A DNA stretch of 15,285 nucleotides from Flectobacillus sp. (GCA_029865665.1 JARXAV010000004.1:1-15285); one strand, 5' to 3'. Counted from the first letter of the stretch, positions 1 to 8,274 are shown. The notes: generated by a model from the sequence alone, not told the origin. Numbers and translations: made by a program.

Positions 1-1
1 T

Positions 2-667
2 ATTGGCTTTGTACCCGTTCCGTTAGATACTATGGAGTATGAAAATCGCTTTAGTTGGTCTGATTTATCATTCAAAAACATCAGTTATCGAGTTGGTGTC
101 GGAGCCGACTTGCTAAATGGATTTAACACAGCCTTGTGGACGGAAGCTTTTTTGAGTGACCGCTGGAGTATTAATGTAGGTATAAGTACAGGTTCATTGA
201 ATGAAACGGATTATCTTTCAGAAGATGATTTTATCCGTGATACTGGCAAACCCTTTAGAGAAAAAGCAGGCATAACGCTTCCTAATAAATATGTCATTAA
301 AAGTATTGAAGCCTCTCATTCACTCGTTAGAATGCCCCTTTCGCTTAGTTATCAGCAGCCACTTAAACATGGTTACGCATTGGTGTTCGGCTTGGGTACG
401 ATGTTAGATTTGTCACTCAAAACAAACTTTACCTGTCGTTATCAAGAACCAAGTGGGGACATTGAAGAACGAAAAGAAATCATAGAAGACCATCCTGTTA
501 CATTCAACAACATGAACTTTTCGGTAGGTTTACAAAAACAGTGGAATCATTTTGTACTACAGGCAAGTCCATTTATCAACAAACAAATCAAGACAGTAAG
601 CTATCAAAATCAAGACCTGATTTTAGGAGCAAGGGTACGTTTATTGTATGATTTCGGAAGAAAATAA
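2..667 (+). CDS. Outer-membrane beta-barrel protein, 5'-truncated by the window edge
   Basis: The reading frame is open to the left edge, so the first internal ATG at position 32 is probably not the true start; 221 residues are visible. The visible part has repeated amphipathic strands alternating hydrophobic and polar residues (for example around TALWTEAFLSDRW, LVFGLGTMLDLSL and FSVGLQKQWNHF) and turns rich in Asp, Asn and Gly. It ends in a strand, ARVRLLYDFGRK, with an aromatic near the C-terminus, as in Bacteroidota outer-membrane beta-barrels of the PorT/OMP_b-brl type. No signal peptide can be assessed because the N-terminus lies outside the window. No enzymatic motif is visible. The family call rests on strand pattern and length, not on a diagnostic motif, and the transported or bound partner is unknown. 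Confidence 0.6.
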   Translation: MGFVPVPLDTMEYENRFSWSDLSFKNISYRVGVGADLLNGFNTALWTEAFLSDRWSINVGISTGSLNETDYLSEDDFIRDTGKPFREKAGITLPNKYVIKSIEASHSLVRMPLSLSYQQPLKHGYALVFGLGTMLDLSLKTNFTCRYQEPSGDIEERKEIIEDHPVTFNNMNFSVGLQKQWNHFVLQASPFINKQIKTVSYQNQDLILGARVRLLYDFGRK

Positions 668-700
668 GTTAAGTTGTGATGCGAAATGTTGGATGTTGAA

Positions 701-920
701 TTAGTAGTGTACGAAGGATTGAAAAATAGCATTCTCTGACAAATTTTGTAAAATCTTTTTTGACGATGGGCTAACACCCATCGCTAAGATATATCGCCCT
801 TTCAGGGCTAAGACAGTACATTTTAGCCCTAAAAGGGCGATATACCTAAGCCTAGGGTGAAGCCCTAGGTCTCGAAATTTAAATTTCCCAAACGTTTCTC
901 AATCCTTCGTACATTACTAA
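701..920. mobile_element. 220-bp MITE/REP-like element with terminal inverted repeats
   Basis: The ends 701-725 and 896-920 are inverted copies of each other, matching at 23 of 25 positions around the core tgtacgaaggattga. Inside are three hairpins. The first is CGATGGG 764-770 with CCCATCG 777-783. The second is a 21-bp stem with one mismatch, 790-810 with 824-844, containing tatatcgcccttt. The third is CCTAGGG 851-857 with CCCTAGG 863-869. A 14-bp perfect palindrome lies at 874-887. There is no credible ORF inside, so any movement would need proteins in trans. The sequence tgttggat occurs at 687-694 and 921-928 outside the ends, but this is a low-complexity motif and not a proven target duplication. 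From memory, similar GGGCTAA/TATCGCCC hairpin clusters are scattered in Bacteroidota genomes, and a link to RAYT-type transposases is an inference. Confidence 0.75.
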
Positions 921-929
921 TGTTGGATT

Positions 930-1190
930 TAACTGACCATGTTCCTATTCGATTCTTAAAATAAATAGGAAGAAAAAACATCAGGATGTTAGTCCTTGAT
1001 TACTAACTCGGTCGAATCTCTGAAACTTGAGAAATACCTTGTTTCTACAAGTTATACTTACCCTATTTAGGTTTACCCAAAAACTATCCTATTTCACTGA
1101 TAGTTAAACCTTTGTCCCTTCGAGCCTTTAAAAACTCATTACCATCTGTATATCAAATACTTAGATAATAAAACCGAATATTCATTCTAC
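930..1190. other. Hairpin-rich intergenic region, no gene seen
   Basis: No convincing ORF lies between the element and the end of the orphan kinase gene. Several inverted repeats follow one another: TTCCTATT 942-949 with AATAGGAA 964-971; AACATC 977-982 with GATGTT 985-990; GTTAGT 988-993 with ACTAAC 1002-1007 (overlapping the previous one); an 11-bp stem with one bulged A between 1024-1034 and 1042-1053; and a bulged stem pairing 1069-1074 with 1106-1111 and 1082-1088 with 1099-1105. None is followed by a clear T-run on either strand, so I do not call them terminators. They could form a structured 3' UTR of the kinase mRNA, an RNA, or old repeat remnants. Confidence 0.4.
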
Positions 1191-2471
1191 CTATTCTACT
1201 GTTGGTAAGCAGATAGAGAACTCACTTCCTTCGCCTAATTTACTTTTCAACGAAATTTTCCCCTTATGTCCTTCTACCATTTCTTTTACATAATATAAGC
1301 CAAGCCCAAAGCCTTTCACATTATGTACATCGCCTGTGTGTACACGGAAAAATTTATTGAATACCTGACGTTGGTCTCGGTCTGCAATGCCAATGCCGTT
1401 GTCTTTTACTTTAATAATTAATTCATTGCTTTTGGTTTCTGTACTTAGACGAATCTCTGGGGTAGTTTCGCAATACTTCAAGCCATTATCAATCAAATTG
1501 TGTAAGACGTTCGTAAAATGAATACGGTCTGCCTTGATGAAAGGATTGATTCCTTGTAAATCTAAGATTAACTCCCCTCCTTTTTCTCTAAACAAAGGCT
1601 CGCAACTACAAGACAAATCTTCCAATAACTCATGTACATCTATTTCCTCAAAATTAAGTTTGTCAATTTTTTGAGCGATATTAGCCGTTTGCAACACCGT
1701 ATCCACATTTTTCTTGAGTCGAGCGGCTTCTTTTCGGATAATGGCGGCATAACTTAACAGCCGTTCGGGAGTGTTCACAATCTCAGGTTTCATCAAGACT
1801 TCACTCGAAATCGAAATCGTCGAAATGGGTGTTTTAAACTCATGCGTCATGTTATTGATAAAATCATTCTGGATTTCCGACAAGCGTTTTTGCTTGAAAA
1901 GCAACAAGAGCGAGTACACAAAAAAGCACATCAACACCAACAATACGGCAGACGAGATAAACCAGTTATCTAAATCACCCAGCAGAAAGTAGCGTTTATC
2001 TGGAAAATGAACCCCAAAATAATAGTTGTGAATATCTACGACAGGAAAATCATAATGAGCAGTAGAGTCTGAATTGTCACAATTTTCGGAATGACAAACA
2101 AAGGCTGTATAACGAATCGCATCCTTTTGGCAATCGTAAACACCGTATTCAAAGTTCATTCGAATATCGTAACGTGCCAATTCTTGTTTTAGAAATTCTT
2201 CTAACACAGGGGCGTTAATTACGTCGTTTATTTGAACGGTGTAATAATTGGAGGTAATTCGCTCCACGGGGCTAAGCAATTTATTATTTTTGTTTTTGTT
2301 GAATTGAAGCAATCGCTCGCTCACAACCCTCAAAGCCGAAGACACCCGTTGATCGAAATCTCGGTCTTCGAGGTTATACGCCTGCCGAAACCAAACGTAT
2401 TGAACCGTGATCACCCCTGCCATCAATAAAATGGAGGTAGCTACAAATATGCGGAGCGTGTTCGTATTCAT
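1191..2471 (-). CDS. Orphan sensor histidine kinase, RprX-like, downstream of lon
   Basis: This is a membrane sensor kinase of 426 residues. Transmembrane segments at about residues 6-28 and 171-193 enclose a periplasmic sensor of about 140 residues. The phosphoacceptor His is residue 210 in NNMTHEFKTPIS. The ATPase domain has an N-box (HNLIDNGLKY, about 324-333), G1 (DNGIGI, 357-362), F-box (FNKFFRV) and G2 (GFGLGL, 387-392). I prefer the ATG at 2471; a TTG six bases upstream is in frame but less likely. The gene begins 21 bases after the lon stop on the same strand, so readthrough from lon is possible. No response regulator is adjacent. The periplasmic part contains three Cys (114, 126, 131), which could form a disulfide or bind metal. 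It shares sensor and kinase sequence with the kinase at 9058-10809. Signal and partner are unknown. Confidence 0.92.
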   Translation of the reverse strand: MNTNTLRIFVATSILLMAGVITVQYVWFRQAYNLEDRDFDQRVSSALRVVSERLLQFNKNKNNKLLSPVERITSNYYTVQINDVINAPVLEEFLKQELARYDIRMNFEYGVYDCQKDAIRYTAFVCHSENCDNSDSTAHYDFPVVDIHNYYFGVHFPDKRYFLLGDLDNWFISSAVLLVLMCFFVYSLLLLFKQKRLSEIQNDFINNMTHEFKTPISTISISSEVLMKPEIVNTPERLLSYAAIIRKEAARLKKNVDTVLQTANIAQKIDKLNFEEIDVHELLEDLSCSCEPLFREKGGELILDLQGINPFIKADRIHFTNVLHNLIDNGLKYCETTPEIRLSTETKSNELIIKVKDNGIGIADRDQRQVFNKFFRVHTGDVHNVKGFGLGLYYVKEMVEGHKGKISLKSKLGEGSEFSICLPTVE

Positions 2472-2486
2472 ACACAAAAGCGAAAA

Positions 2487-2506
2487 CCGCCCTTAGTTAA
2501 GGACGG
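2487..2506 (-). terminator. Hairpin overlapping the lon stop codon
   Basis: On the minus strand an imperfect hairpin (nine pairs, one internal mismatch, two-base loop) contains the lon stop codon and is followed by TTTTCGCTTTT. It looks like a weak intrinsic terminator between lon and the kinase gene. Because the kinase ATG is only about 16 bases beyond it, it may reduce rather than abolish transcription of the kinase. Confidence 0.5.
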
Positions 2507-4982
2507 CTTCTTTTTTATCTTCTGGAAAAACAAATTTGATTGCTTTACTTACTTTTTCCTTCATCAAGGCTATGGAAAGTACTTCATCGACATTGTCAAC
2601 ATAATGGAATTTCAAATCTGAAATATAAGCAGGTGTTATTTCCTCGATGTCTTTTCTGTTTTTATGACAAAGAATAATTTCCTTAATTCCTGCTCGTTTA
2701 GCTGCAAGGATTTTTTCCTTGATACCACCCACTGGCAATACTTTTCCTCTTAATGTCACTTCCCCAGTCATGGCCAAGTGAGCTTTTACTTTTCGCTGTG
2801 TCAGTGCAGAAGCGATGGAGGTTGTCATGGTAATACCTGCCGAAGGCCCATCTTTTGGTACGCCGCCTGCTGGTACGTGAATGTGTAAATTATAATTATC
2901 AAAAATTCGATAATCAATTCCGTAATCGTCTGCATGAGCTTTTAGGTACGACAAGGCCGCCACAGCAGACTCTTTCATCACCTCGCCTAATTGACCCGAT
3001 AAAGTTAATCCACCTTTACCACGGTTCAAGCTCGATTCAATAAAGAGAATATCCCCCCCAACTGATGTCCAAGCTAAACCCGTTACTACACCTGCTACAT
3101 CGTTCGTTTCATAAATATCTTTATCAAAGATTTCTGTGCCTAACAAACGAACAACATCTTCGGGTTTTACCGTTTTAGGGTATTCCTCCTCCATGGCAAT
3201 TGATTTCGTAATTTTACGAATCAACTTACCCACTTCTTGTTCCAGTTTACGCACACCCGATTCACGAGTATAACCTTCTACCAACTTATTTAAGGCTGCG
3301 TCCGTAATGGTTAAGGTTTTTGTTTCTAAACCATGTTCTAACTTTTGCTTTGGTACAAGGTGTTTTTTGGCAATCTGTACTTTTTCTTCAATCGTATATC
3401 CACTCACATCAATGATTTCCATACGGTCACGCAAGGCTGGATGAATTGAGTCTAAGGAGTTGGCCGTTGCAATAAACATCACCTTCGATAAATCATAATC
3501 AACCTCTAGGTAATTGTCCATAAATGCCCCGTTTTGTTCTGGGTCAAGTACTTCCAACAAAGCCGAAGAAGGGTCTCCACGGTGGTCAGCTCCTACTTTA
3601 TCAATTTCATCTAAAATGAAGACAGGATTTGACGAACCTGCTTTCTTGATGTTTTGAATCACTTTTCCTGGCATTGCACCGATATAGGTTTTACGATGTC
3701 CTCTGATTTCAGATTCATCGTGTAAGCCACCCAATGCCATACGGATATATTTACGACCTAATGCCTTAGCAATGGACTTTCCAAGCGAGGTTTTACCTAC
3801 TCCTGGAGGGCCATATAAACACAAAATTGGGGCTTTCATATTACCCTTCATTTTGAGTACTGCCAAGTATTCAATGATACGTTCTTTTACTTTTTCTAAG
3901 CCAAAGTGATCGGCATCTAATACTTTTTGAGCCTTCTTTAAATCGAAATTATCTTTGGTTGTTTCGTTCCAAGGTAAATCAACTAATAGTTCTAAATAGT
4001 TGGTTAACATCGGATACTCTGGCGACATCGAATTGGTGCGTTGCAGTTTGTTCAGTTCCTTTTGGAAATGTTCGCCTACTTCTTTCGACCATTTTTTATT
4101 TGCCCCTTTTGCTCTAATTTTATCAACCTCCGCTTCTGGTGTATCTACGCCTAATTCTTCCTGCAAGACTTTTATCTGCTGACGTAGGTAATAATCTCGT
4201 TGCTGTTGGTCAATGTCGCTACTTGCTTTACTTTGAATTTCTCTTTTCAGTTCTAGCAAGTCAATATCTTTCATCATAAACTCCAAGAGTTTATGAGCTT
4301 GTTCTACGCCATCACGCATTTCTAACAAGCTTTGCTTCTCGCTTAAATCACCGTTGATATTGGCAGAAAGAAAATGTACTAAGAAGCTAGGCGACTCAAT
4401 ATTATCAAGAGCAATTTGAGCCTCTCTTGGAATATCAGGATTAAGCATCAAGATTTTTGTTGCCATCTCACGAAGCGTTTGTACAAGTGCTTTATTTTCT
4501 CTGTCTAATTTCACAGGGAAAGAGTCTTCAATGTACTCCACTCTGGCCACTAAATTTGGCTCTGTTTTGACATATTCTTGCACCTCAAAACGCTTGCGTC
4601 CCTGAACAATAATCGTTGTATTACCGCCAGGCATCACAATCATTTTGATGATATGAGCAACCGTCCCGACAGCGTACATATCTTCTGCTAGGGGTTCTTC
4701 TTTATTTGGGTTGGCTTGTGTTACCACCCCAATTGTACGATTGCCTTTGTATGCTTTTTTTACCAAACGAACAGACTTTTGCCTTCCAACCGTAATGGGA
4801 ATAACCATTCCTGGGAAAAGAATTAAATTACGAATGGGCAATACAGGCAATTCTTCCGAAAGTTCAGACAAATTGGTTTCATCCATTTGTTCCGAACCTA
4901 AAGGAATCAATTCTATACCATCAAAATCTGAACCTTCAGAAAAGCGAAAATTATCCAAAAAGGATTTCTTATTATTGTTCAT
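2493..4982 (-). CDS. lon: ATP-dependent protease Lon (LonA)
   Basis: Lon is a cytoplasmic homohexameric AAA+ serine protease that degrades damaged and regulatory proteins. The 829 residues show the full LonA order. An N-terminal substrate-binding domain begins near [15 protein letters not shown] (about 44-58), after a roughly 40-residue acidic extension. A coiled helical region (about 220-310) precedes the AAA+ module, with Walker A GPPGVGKT at 391-398 and Walker B VFILDEID at 454-461. The protease domain has catalytic Ser714 in KDGPSAGIT and Lys757 in [14 protein letters not shown]; their spacing of 43 matches the E. coli pair 679/722. The length is normal or slightly long. The start follows an AT-rich leader without a Shine-Dalgarno sequence. 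A 201-base gap separates it from upstream pdxJ, so it probably has its own promoter, though I found no exact TAnnTTTG there. Function is secure from the motifs. Confidence 0.98.
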   Translation of the reverse strand: MNNNKKSFLDNFRFSEGSDFDGIELIPLGSEQMDETNLSELSEELPVLPIRNLILFPGMVIPITVGRQKSVRLVKKAYKGNRTIGVVTQANPNKEEPLAEDMYAVGTVAHIIKMIVMPGGNTTIIVQGRKRFEVQEYVKTEPNLVARVEYIEDSFPVKLDRENKALVQTLREMATKILMLNPDIPREAQIALDNIESPSFLVHFLSANINGDLSEKQSLLEMRDGVEQAHKLLEFMMKDIDLLELKREIQSKASSDIDQQQRDYYLRQQIKVLQEELGVDTPEAEVDKIRAKGANKKWSKEVGEHFQKELNKLQRTNSMSPEYPMLTNYLELLVDLPWNETTKDNFDLKKAQKVLDADHFGLEKVKERIIEYLAVLKMKGNMKAPILCLYGPPGVGKTSLGKSIAKALGRKYIRMALGGLHDESEIRGHRKTYIGAMPGKVIQNIKKAGSSNPVFILDEIDKVGADHRGDPSSALLEVLDPEQNGAFMDNYLEVDYDLSKVMFIATANSLDSIHPALRDRMEIIDVSGYTIEEKVQIAKKHLVPKQKLEHGLETKTLTITDAALNKLVEGYTRESGVRKLEQEVGKLIRKITKSIAMEEEYPKTVKPEDVVRLLGTEIFDKDIYETNDVAGVVTGLAWTSVGGDILFIESSLNRGKGGLTLSGQLGEVMKESAVAALSYLKAHADDYGIDYRIFDNYNLHIHVPAGGVPKDGPSAGITMTTSIASALTQRKVKAHLAMTGEVTLRGKVLPVGGIKEKILAAKRAGIKEIILCHKNRKDIEEITPAYISDLKFHYVDNVDEVLSIALMKEKVSKAIKFVFPEDKKEAVLN

Positions 4983-5183
4983 ATATTCAAATCAACGAAT
5001 TTGGAAACACTATTTACAAATTACGATAGCTGTACCTTCAGCACGTTAACAGGTTTTTTCCAAATTCAACTGTACATTTGTCACACTAATACCCTAAACT
5101 TAAAATTAAAACTAAATTTCGTTACATCAAAATACGAATTAGTAAAAGGTCAAAAGCCATGCCAACGGACATTTTGTCAGTAC

Positions 5184-5906
5184 TTATGCCATTTTTGTTT
5201 CTCGCTTATACAACTGAATCGTATTCTCTAATCCTAGGTATAGGGCATCGCAGATAAGTGCATGACCAATAGAGACTTCCAATAAATTTGGAATGTTTTG
5301 CTGAAAATAACGAAGGTTTTCTAAACTCAAATCATGGCCTGCATTGATACCCAAACCCAGCTCATTGGCACGTACCGCTGCGGTGATAAAATCAGCAATG
5401 GCAGCCTCTCTATTTTTAGTATAATTTTCGGCATAAGGCTCTGTGTAAAGCTCAATGCGGTCTGTCCCTGTTTCTTTCGCTCCTTCTACCATGCGAACAT
5501 CGGCATCTACAAAAATAGAGGTACGAATTCCAGCGGCTTTGAAGGTTTGTACTAAATCAATCAAGCGGTCTTTATATTTAATGGTGTCCCAACCAGCATT
5601 GGAAGTAACTGCTCCTAAGGCATCAGGTACAAGGGTTACTTGTGTTGGGCGAGTTGCTAATACTAATTCAACGAATTTTGCTTCCGTTGGATTGCCCTCA
5701 ATATTGAATTCGGTAGTAACTACTTCTTTTAAATCATACACATCTTGGTAACGAATATGACGCTCATCTGGACGAGGATGCACCGTAATTCCCTCAGCAC
5801 CAAAACGTTCACAATCTAATGCTGTTTTTACAACATTCGGATTATTCCCTCCTCTTGAGTTACGAATCGTAGCAATCTTGTTTATGTTAACGCTTAATTT
5901 AGTCAT
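5184..5906 (-). CDS. pdxJ: Pyridoxine 5'-phosphate synthase PdxJ
   Basis: PdxJ condenses 1-deoxy-D-xylulose 5-phosphate with 3-amino-2-oxopropyl phosphate to give pyridoxine 5'-phosphate, the ring-closing step of DXP-dependent vitamin B6 synthesis. The 240 residues are the usual length for a single TIM barrel. Visible family motifs are [16 protein letters not shown] (5-20), [12 protein letters not shown] (41-52, with His43, Arg45 and His50), Glu70 in FNIEGNPT, Glu152 in [20 protein letters not shown] (His191) and the phosphate-binding [10 protein letters not shown] near the C-terminus. Residue 10 is Lys where proteobacterial enzymes carry His; from memory this is normal for Bacteroidota. It starts from an ATG divergent to the YqeY-family gene, across a 210-base gap that holds a double palindrome. 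Confidence 0.97.
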   Translation of the reverse strand: MTKLSVNINKIATIRNSRGGNNPNVVKTALDCERFGAEGITVHPRPDERHIRYQDVYDLKEVVTTEFNIEGNPTEAKFVELVLATRPTQVTLVPDALGAVTSNAGWDTIKYKDRLIDLVQTFKAAGIRTSIFVDADVRMVEGAKETGTDRIELYTEPYAENYTKNREAAIADFITAAVRANELGLGINAGHDLSLENLRYFQQNIPNLLEVSIGHALICDALYLGLENTIQLYKRETKMA

Positions 5907-5956
5907 GGTTCTTATTAAATTTTGTAAATTGCAGCACGGAAATAGTACAGCACGTT

Positions 5957-5989
5957 AAACCTATAAGGTTTTGGAAACCTCGTAGGTTT
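5957..5989. repeat. Two tandem related palindromes
   Basis: AAACCT-ata-AGGTTT (5957-5971) is followed three bases later by AAACCT-cgt-AGGTTT (5975-5989). Each is a perfect 6-bp inverted repeat with a 3-base centre, and the two halves can also pair with each other at 13 of 15 positions. The unit lies between the divergent pdxJ and YqeY-family starts. It could be an operator, a short interspersed repeat, or both; the sequence alone does not decide. Confidence 0.7.
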
Positions 5990-6116
5990 CCTTCAAACTA
6001 ATTTATTGGTTCTAAAACGCTGTATATCCACCTAATTGAACAATTCAAAGAGTAAGAATGTTCTAATTCTACTCCAAAGTTAATGAATTGGAATTTAATC
6101 TGTAAACATTCGTAAA

Positions 6117-6566
6117 ATGTCACTAAAAACCAATATTGAAAGTGGTATCAAAGATGCCATGCGTGCAAAAGACCAAGATCGTCTTCGTACTTTAAGAGCA
6201 ATCAAAGCGTTAATTTTATTAGAAGAAACTTCTGGTGGAGCGAGTACTGAAATTTCGGAAGAAACCGAAATCAAAATGTTAACTAAAGCCGCAAAACAAC
6301 GTAGAGATTCTCTTGAAATATTTTTGACTCAAGGAAGAGAAGATTTAGCAGAGAAAGAACAAATTGAGTTAACCATTATCGAAGAGTTCTTACCGAAACA
6401 ATTGACAGAAGAAGAACTAAAAGAGAAAGTTCAAGAAATTATTGCTCGTGTTGGAGCTGCTGGCCCTGGCGATATGGGTAAAGTAATGGGCGTTGCTACC
6501 AAAGAACTAGCAGGTATTGCAGACGGTAAAGCCGTTTCTATCTTGGTAAAATCGTTGTTAGCATAA
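6117..6566 (+). CDS. GatB/YqeY domain-containing protein
   Basis: This is a small soluble all-helical protein of 149 residues, the usual length for free-standing YqeY proteins. The family resembles the C-terminal tRNA-interacting tail of the GatB subunit of the Glu/Asp-tRNA amidotransferase, but its own role is not firmly established. Recognisable features are the N-terminal helix with DAMRAKDQDRLRTLRAIKA (13-31), the long charged middle helix containing KAAKQRRDSLEIF, the linker EEFLPKQLTEEEL, and the Gly-rich GPGDMGKVMG (116-125) before the last helices. The ATG at 6117 gives a full-length protein and is preceded by an AT-rich leader. The gene stands alone: pdxJ is divergent, and rlmN begins 383 bases downstream behind a strong terminator. 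Confidence 0.93.
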   Translation: MSLKTNIESGIKDAMRAKDQDRLRTLRAIKALILLEETSGGASTEISEETEIKMLTKAAKQRRDSLEIFLTQGREDLAEKEQIELTIIEEFLPKQLTEEELKEKVQEIIARVGAAGPGDMGKVMGVATKELAGIADGKAVSILVKSLLA

Positions 6567-6571
6567 AAATA

Positions 6572-6595
6572 ATGTTGAATTATACATGTTGAATT
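6572..6595. repeat. Short direct repeat atgttgaatt
   Basis: The 10-mer atgttgaatt occurs at 6572-6581 and 6586-6595, followed by ttttggattta. Related words (tgttggat, tgttgaatt) flank the 701-920 element at 687-702 and 921-930. This may be a low-complexity intergenic repeat family; the copies here are too short to say more. Confidence 0.35.
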
Positions 6596-6703
6596 TTGGA
6601 TTTAATCATCTGATGAACAAGATTTTGATTAAAACAAAATAGTCATTGAGTTACCATTGATTACTTCAACCTATAAATCAATATTAGATTCGTTTATTAG
6701 TTC

Positions 6704-6746
6704 AAAAGCTGCTTGGTAAATCGTGGGTTTATCGGGCAGCTTTTTT
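6704..6746 (+). terminator. Strong hairpin terminator after the YqeY-family gene
   Basis: AAAAGCTGC (6704-6712) pairs perfectly with GCAGCTTTT (6736-6744). The stem continues through TTGGTAAA with TTTATCGG using some G-U pairs, giving about 17 pairs around a 7-base loop. Six T residues (6741-6746) close it. It lies about 140 bases after the YqeY-family stop. A-rich on one side and T-rich on the other, it could work in both directions. Confidence 0.8.
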
Positions 6747-6754
6747 GTTGTGTA

Positions 6755-6772
6755 TGGTGACTGAAGTCACCA
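6755..6772. repeat. Perfect short palindrome
   Basis: TGGTGACT (6755-6762) and AGTCACCA (6765-6772) form a perfect 8-bp inverted repeat around GA, eight bases after the terminator T-run. There is no T-run after it. It resembles a short interspersed palindrome more than a second terminator. Confidence 0.6.
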
Positions 6773-6949
6773 GCTAATAGAAGATAAACTCGAAGCATTT
6801 TCACGGTTCGACTTACAGAAATGTCCCTATATCAAAGGCTTTCCGCTGATTTTTCCGTAACTTGCTGAGTATTTGTGCATTTTCAGTCCATTTAGACCTA
6901 ATGGCTTCATTATTAATCAGTAAATAGGTCCATAAATTAGTATTATAAC
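6773..6949. other. Leader region of rlmN, no gene seen
   Basis: I see no ORF here. TAAATTAG, 14-21 bases before the rlmN ATG, matches the Bacteroidota -7 consensus TAnnTTTG at all but one position, but it is close to the start and lacks a clear -33 TTG. The promoter position is therefore uncertain. Confidence 0.3.
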
Positions 6950-8020
6950 ATGGAAACGACGGCGGTTAGTCCCAAAAAAGATATACGTAAACTTACGCTT
7001 GCTCAGCTTAAAGACGTGCTAGTAGAGCAAGGAGAGCAAGGTTTTAGAGCCAAACAAATTTATGAATGGCTTTGGAAAAAGTCGGCTCAGAGTTTTGATG
7101 AAATGACCAATCTTTCAAAGAAAACTAGGGAAGTATTAAACGAGACCTTTGAAATTCGAGCAGTTCTGGTAGAAGAAAAACAGGTAAGTTCTGACAGAAC
7201 AATTAAGTCTTCTTTTAAGCTGTATGACAGCAATTTAGTGGAAGGTGTGTTAATTCCTGCGGATGATCGTATGACGGCTTGTGTATCCTCGCAAGTGGGT
7301 TGTTCATTGACTTGTAAATTCTGTGCTACGGGTTATATGGACAGAAAGCGTAACCTTGATCCTGCTGAAATTTATGACCAAGTGGTGCGTATCAAAGACC
7401 AAGCAGAAAGCCATTACCAAACGCCTTTGACCAACATTGTCTATATGGGTATGGGCGAACCTTTGTTGAACTATGCTAACGTATTGGCTTCTATCGAACG
7501 CATTACCTCGCCAGAAGGATTGGGTATGTCACCAAAGCGCATTACGGTTTCTACGGCTGGGATTGCCAAAATGATTACTAAATTGGGTGATGATGAGGTA
7601 AAGTTTAATTTGGCTTTATCACTACATGCGGCTAATGATGTAAAGCGTGACCAAATCATGCCTATCAACGAGTCTAATACCTTAGAAGCCCTCAAGGAAG
7701 CTCTTTTACATTTCTACAAAAAGACAGGCAATCGCATTACCTTAGAGTACATTTTATTCTACCGTTTTAACGATACCCTAGAAGATGCCAAAGAACTTTG
7801 GCAATTTGCGAAACAGTTTCCATGCAAAATCAACATCATTGAATACAATCCAATTGCCGAAGCCAATTACACCAATACAGACCCAGCTACCTTAGACAAA
7901 TTTGCAAAGTTTTTAGAAAGCAAGAACATGGTGGTAAATGTGCGTCGCTCAAGAGGCAAAGACATCGACGCTGCTTGTGGACAACTAGCGGGCAAGAAAA
8001 AAGAATCGACAGAGGAGTAA
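6950..8020 (+). CDS. rlmN: Dual-specificity 23S rRNA/tRNA adenine-C2 methyltransferase RlmN
   Basis: RlmN is a cytoplasmic radical-SAM enzyme that methylates C2 of A2503 in 23S rRNA and of A37 in some tRNAs. The 356 residues are normal length. An N-terminal helical domain (about 10-65) contains GFRAKQIYEWLWKK. Glu98 (LVEGVLIP) and Cys111 (ACVSSQVGC) sit at the same spacing as E. coli Glu105 and Cys118. The [4Fe-4S] motif CSLTCKFC gives Cys118, Cys122 and Cys125. GMGEP (167-171) is the SAM-binding turn, and Cys343 in DIDAACGQL is the cysteine that carries the transferred methyl group. All catalytic residues are present. The gene is monocistronic, with a terminator six bases after the stop, and converges on the response regulator gene. 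Confidence 0.98.
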   Translation: METTAVSPKKDIRKLTLAQLKDVLVEQGEQGFRAKQIYEWLWKKSAQSFDEMTNLSKKTREVLNETFEIRAVLVEEKQVSSDRTIKSSFKLYDSNLVEGVLIPADDRMTACVSSQVGCSLTCKFCATGYMDRKRNLDPAEIYDQVVRIKDQAESHYQTPLTNIVYMGMGEPLLNYANVLASIERITSPEGLGMSPKRITVSTAGIAKMITKLGDDEVKFNLALSLHAANDVKRDQIMPINESNTLEALKEALLHFYKKTGNRITLEYILFYRFNDTLEDAKELWQFAKQFPCKINIIEYNPIAEANYTNTDPATLDKFAKFLESKNMVVNVRRSRGKDIDAACGQLAGKKKESTEE

Positions 8021-8025
8021 ACAAA

Positions 8026-8053
8026 AAAGGTTTAAGCGAGTGCTTAAACCTTT
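8026..8053 (+). terminator. rlmN intrinsic terminator
   Basis: AAAGGTTTAAGC (8026-8037) and GCTTAAACCTTT (8042-8053) form a perfect 12-bp stem around the loop GAGT, followed by CGTTTATT. It begins six bases after the rlmN stop. Confidence 0.88.
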
Positions 8054-8274
8054 CGTTTATTATCCAAAAAACAAATCCTATGAATAGAATTTGTGTCCTA
8101 GAGTATATATATAAATATATTAACAAATATCAATTATAGGAACATACAGTTCATGATAGCAAAAATAACATTTTTTGTATTATTATTCATTACCGAAAAC
8201 AAATTTAAGTCATTTTTCTGAGAATAATACAATTTTATTATTTTTTTCGACGGATGTTACTTTTTTTTCGACAA
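8054..8274. other. AT-rich convergent intergenic region
   Basis: This region lies between the ends of two convergent genes, so no promoter is expected. A hairpin pairs 8071-8081 with 8084-8094 (10 of 11 pairs, two-base loop). The word tttttttcgac occurs twice, at 8241-8251 and 8262-8272, 21 bases apart. No ORF of note was seen. Confidence 0.4.

Noticed and set aside
32..34. ATG at 32 as the true start of the beta-barrel gene
   Set aside because: The frame stays open to base 2 and no signal peptide follows this ATG, so it is internal.
701..920. The 220-bp unit as a CRISPR array or phage attachment site
   Set aside because: There are no regularly spaced direct repeats and no integrase or tRNA nearby; the structure is inverted, not direct.
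942..971. Hairpin 942-971 as a terminator
   Set aside because: Neither strand has a T-run after the stem.
1771..1992. Plus-strand 73-codon frame inside the orphan kinase gene, sharing a peptide with a similar frame at 9599-9796
   Set aside because: Both are antisense shadows of the conserved H-box region of the two kinases; the shared peptide reflects kinase homology.
2472..2477. TTG start six bases upstream of the kinase ATG
   Set aside because: ATG at 2471 is the commoner start and loses only two residues before the membrane helix.
5001..5231. 76-codon plus-strand frame between lon and pdxJ
   Set aside because: It overlaps the pdxJ end on the opposite strand, has Cys/Phe-rich shadow-like composition and no recognisable features.
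5877..5879. PdxJ Lys10 as an inactivating substitution
   Set aside because: All other active-site motifs are intact, and I recall Lys at this position as usual in Bacteroidota PdxJ.
5038..5957. Shared word cagcacgttaa upstream of lon and pdxJ
   Set aside because: An 11-base match between two sites is expected many times by chance in a window of this size, and the flanks do not align.
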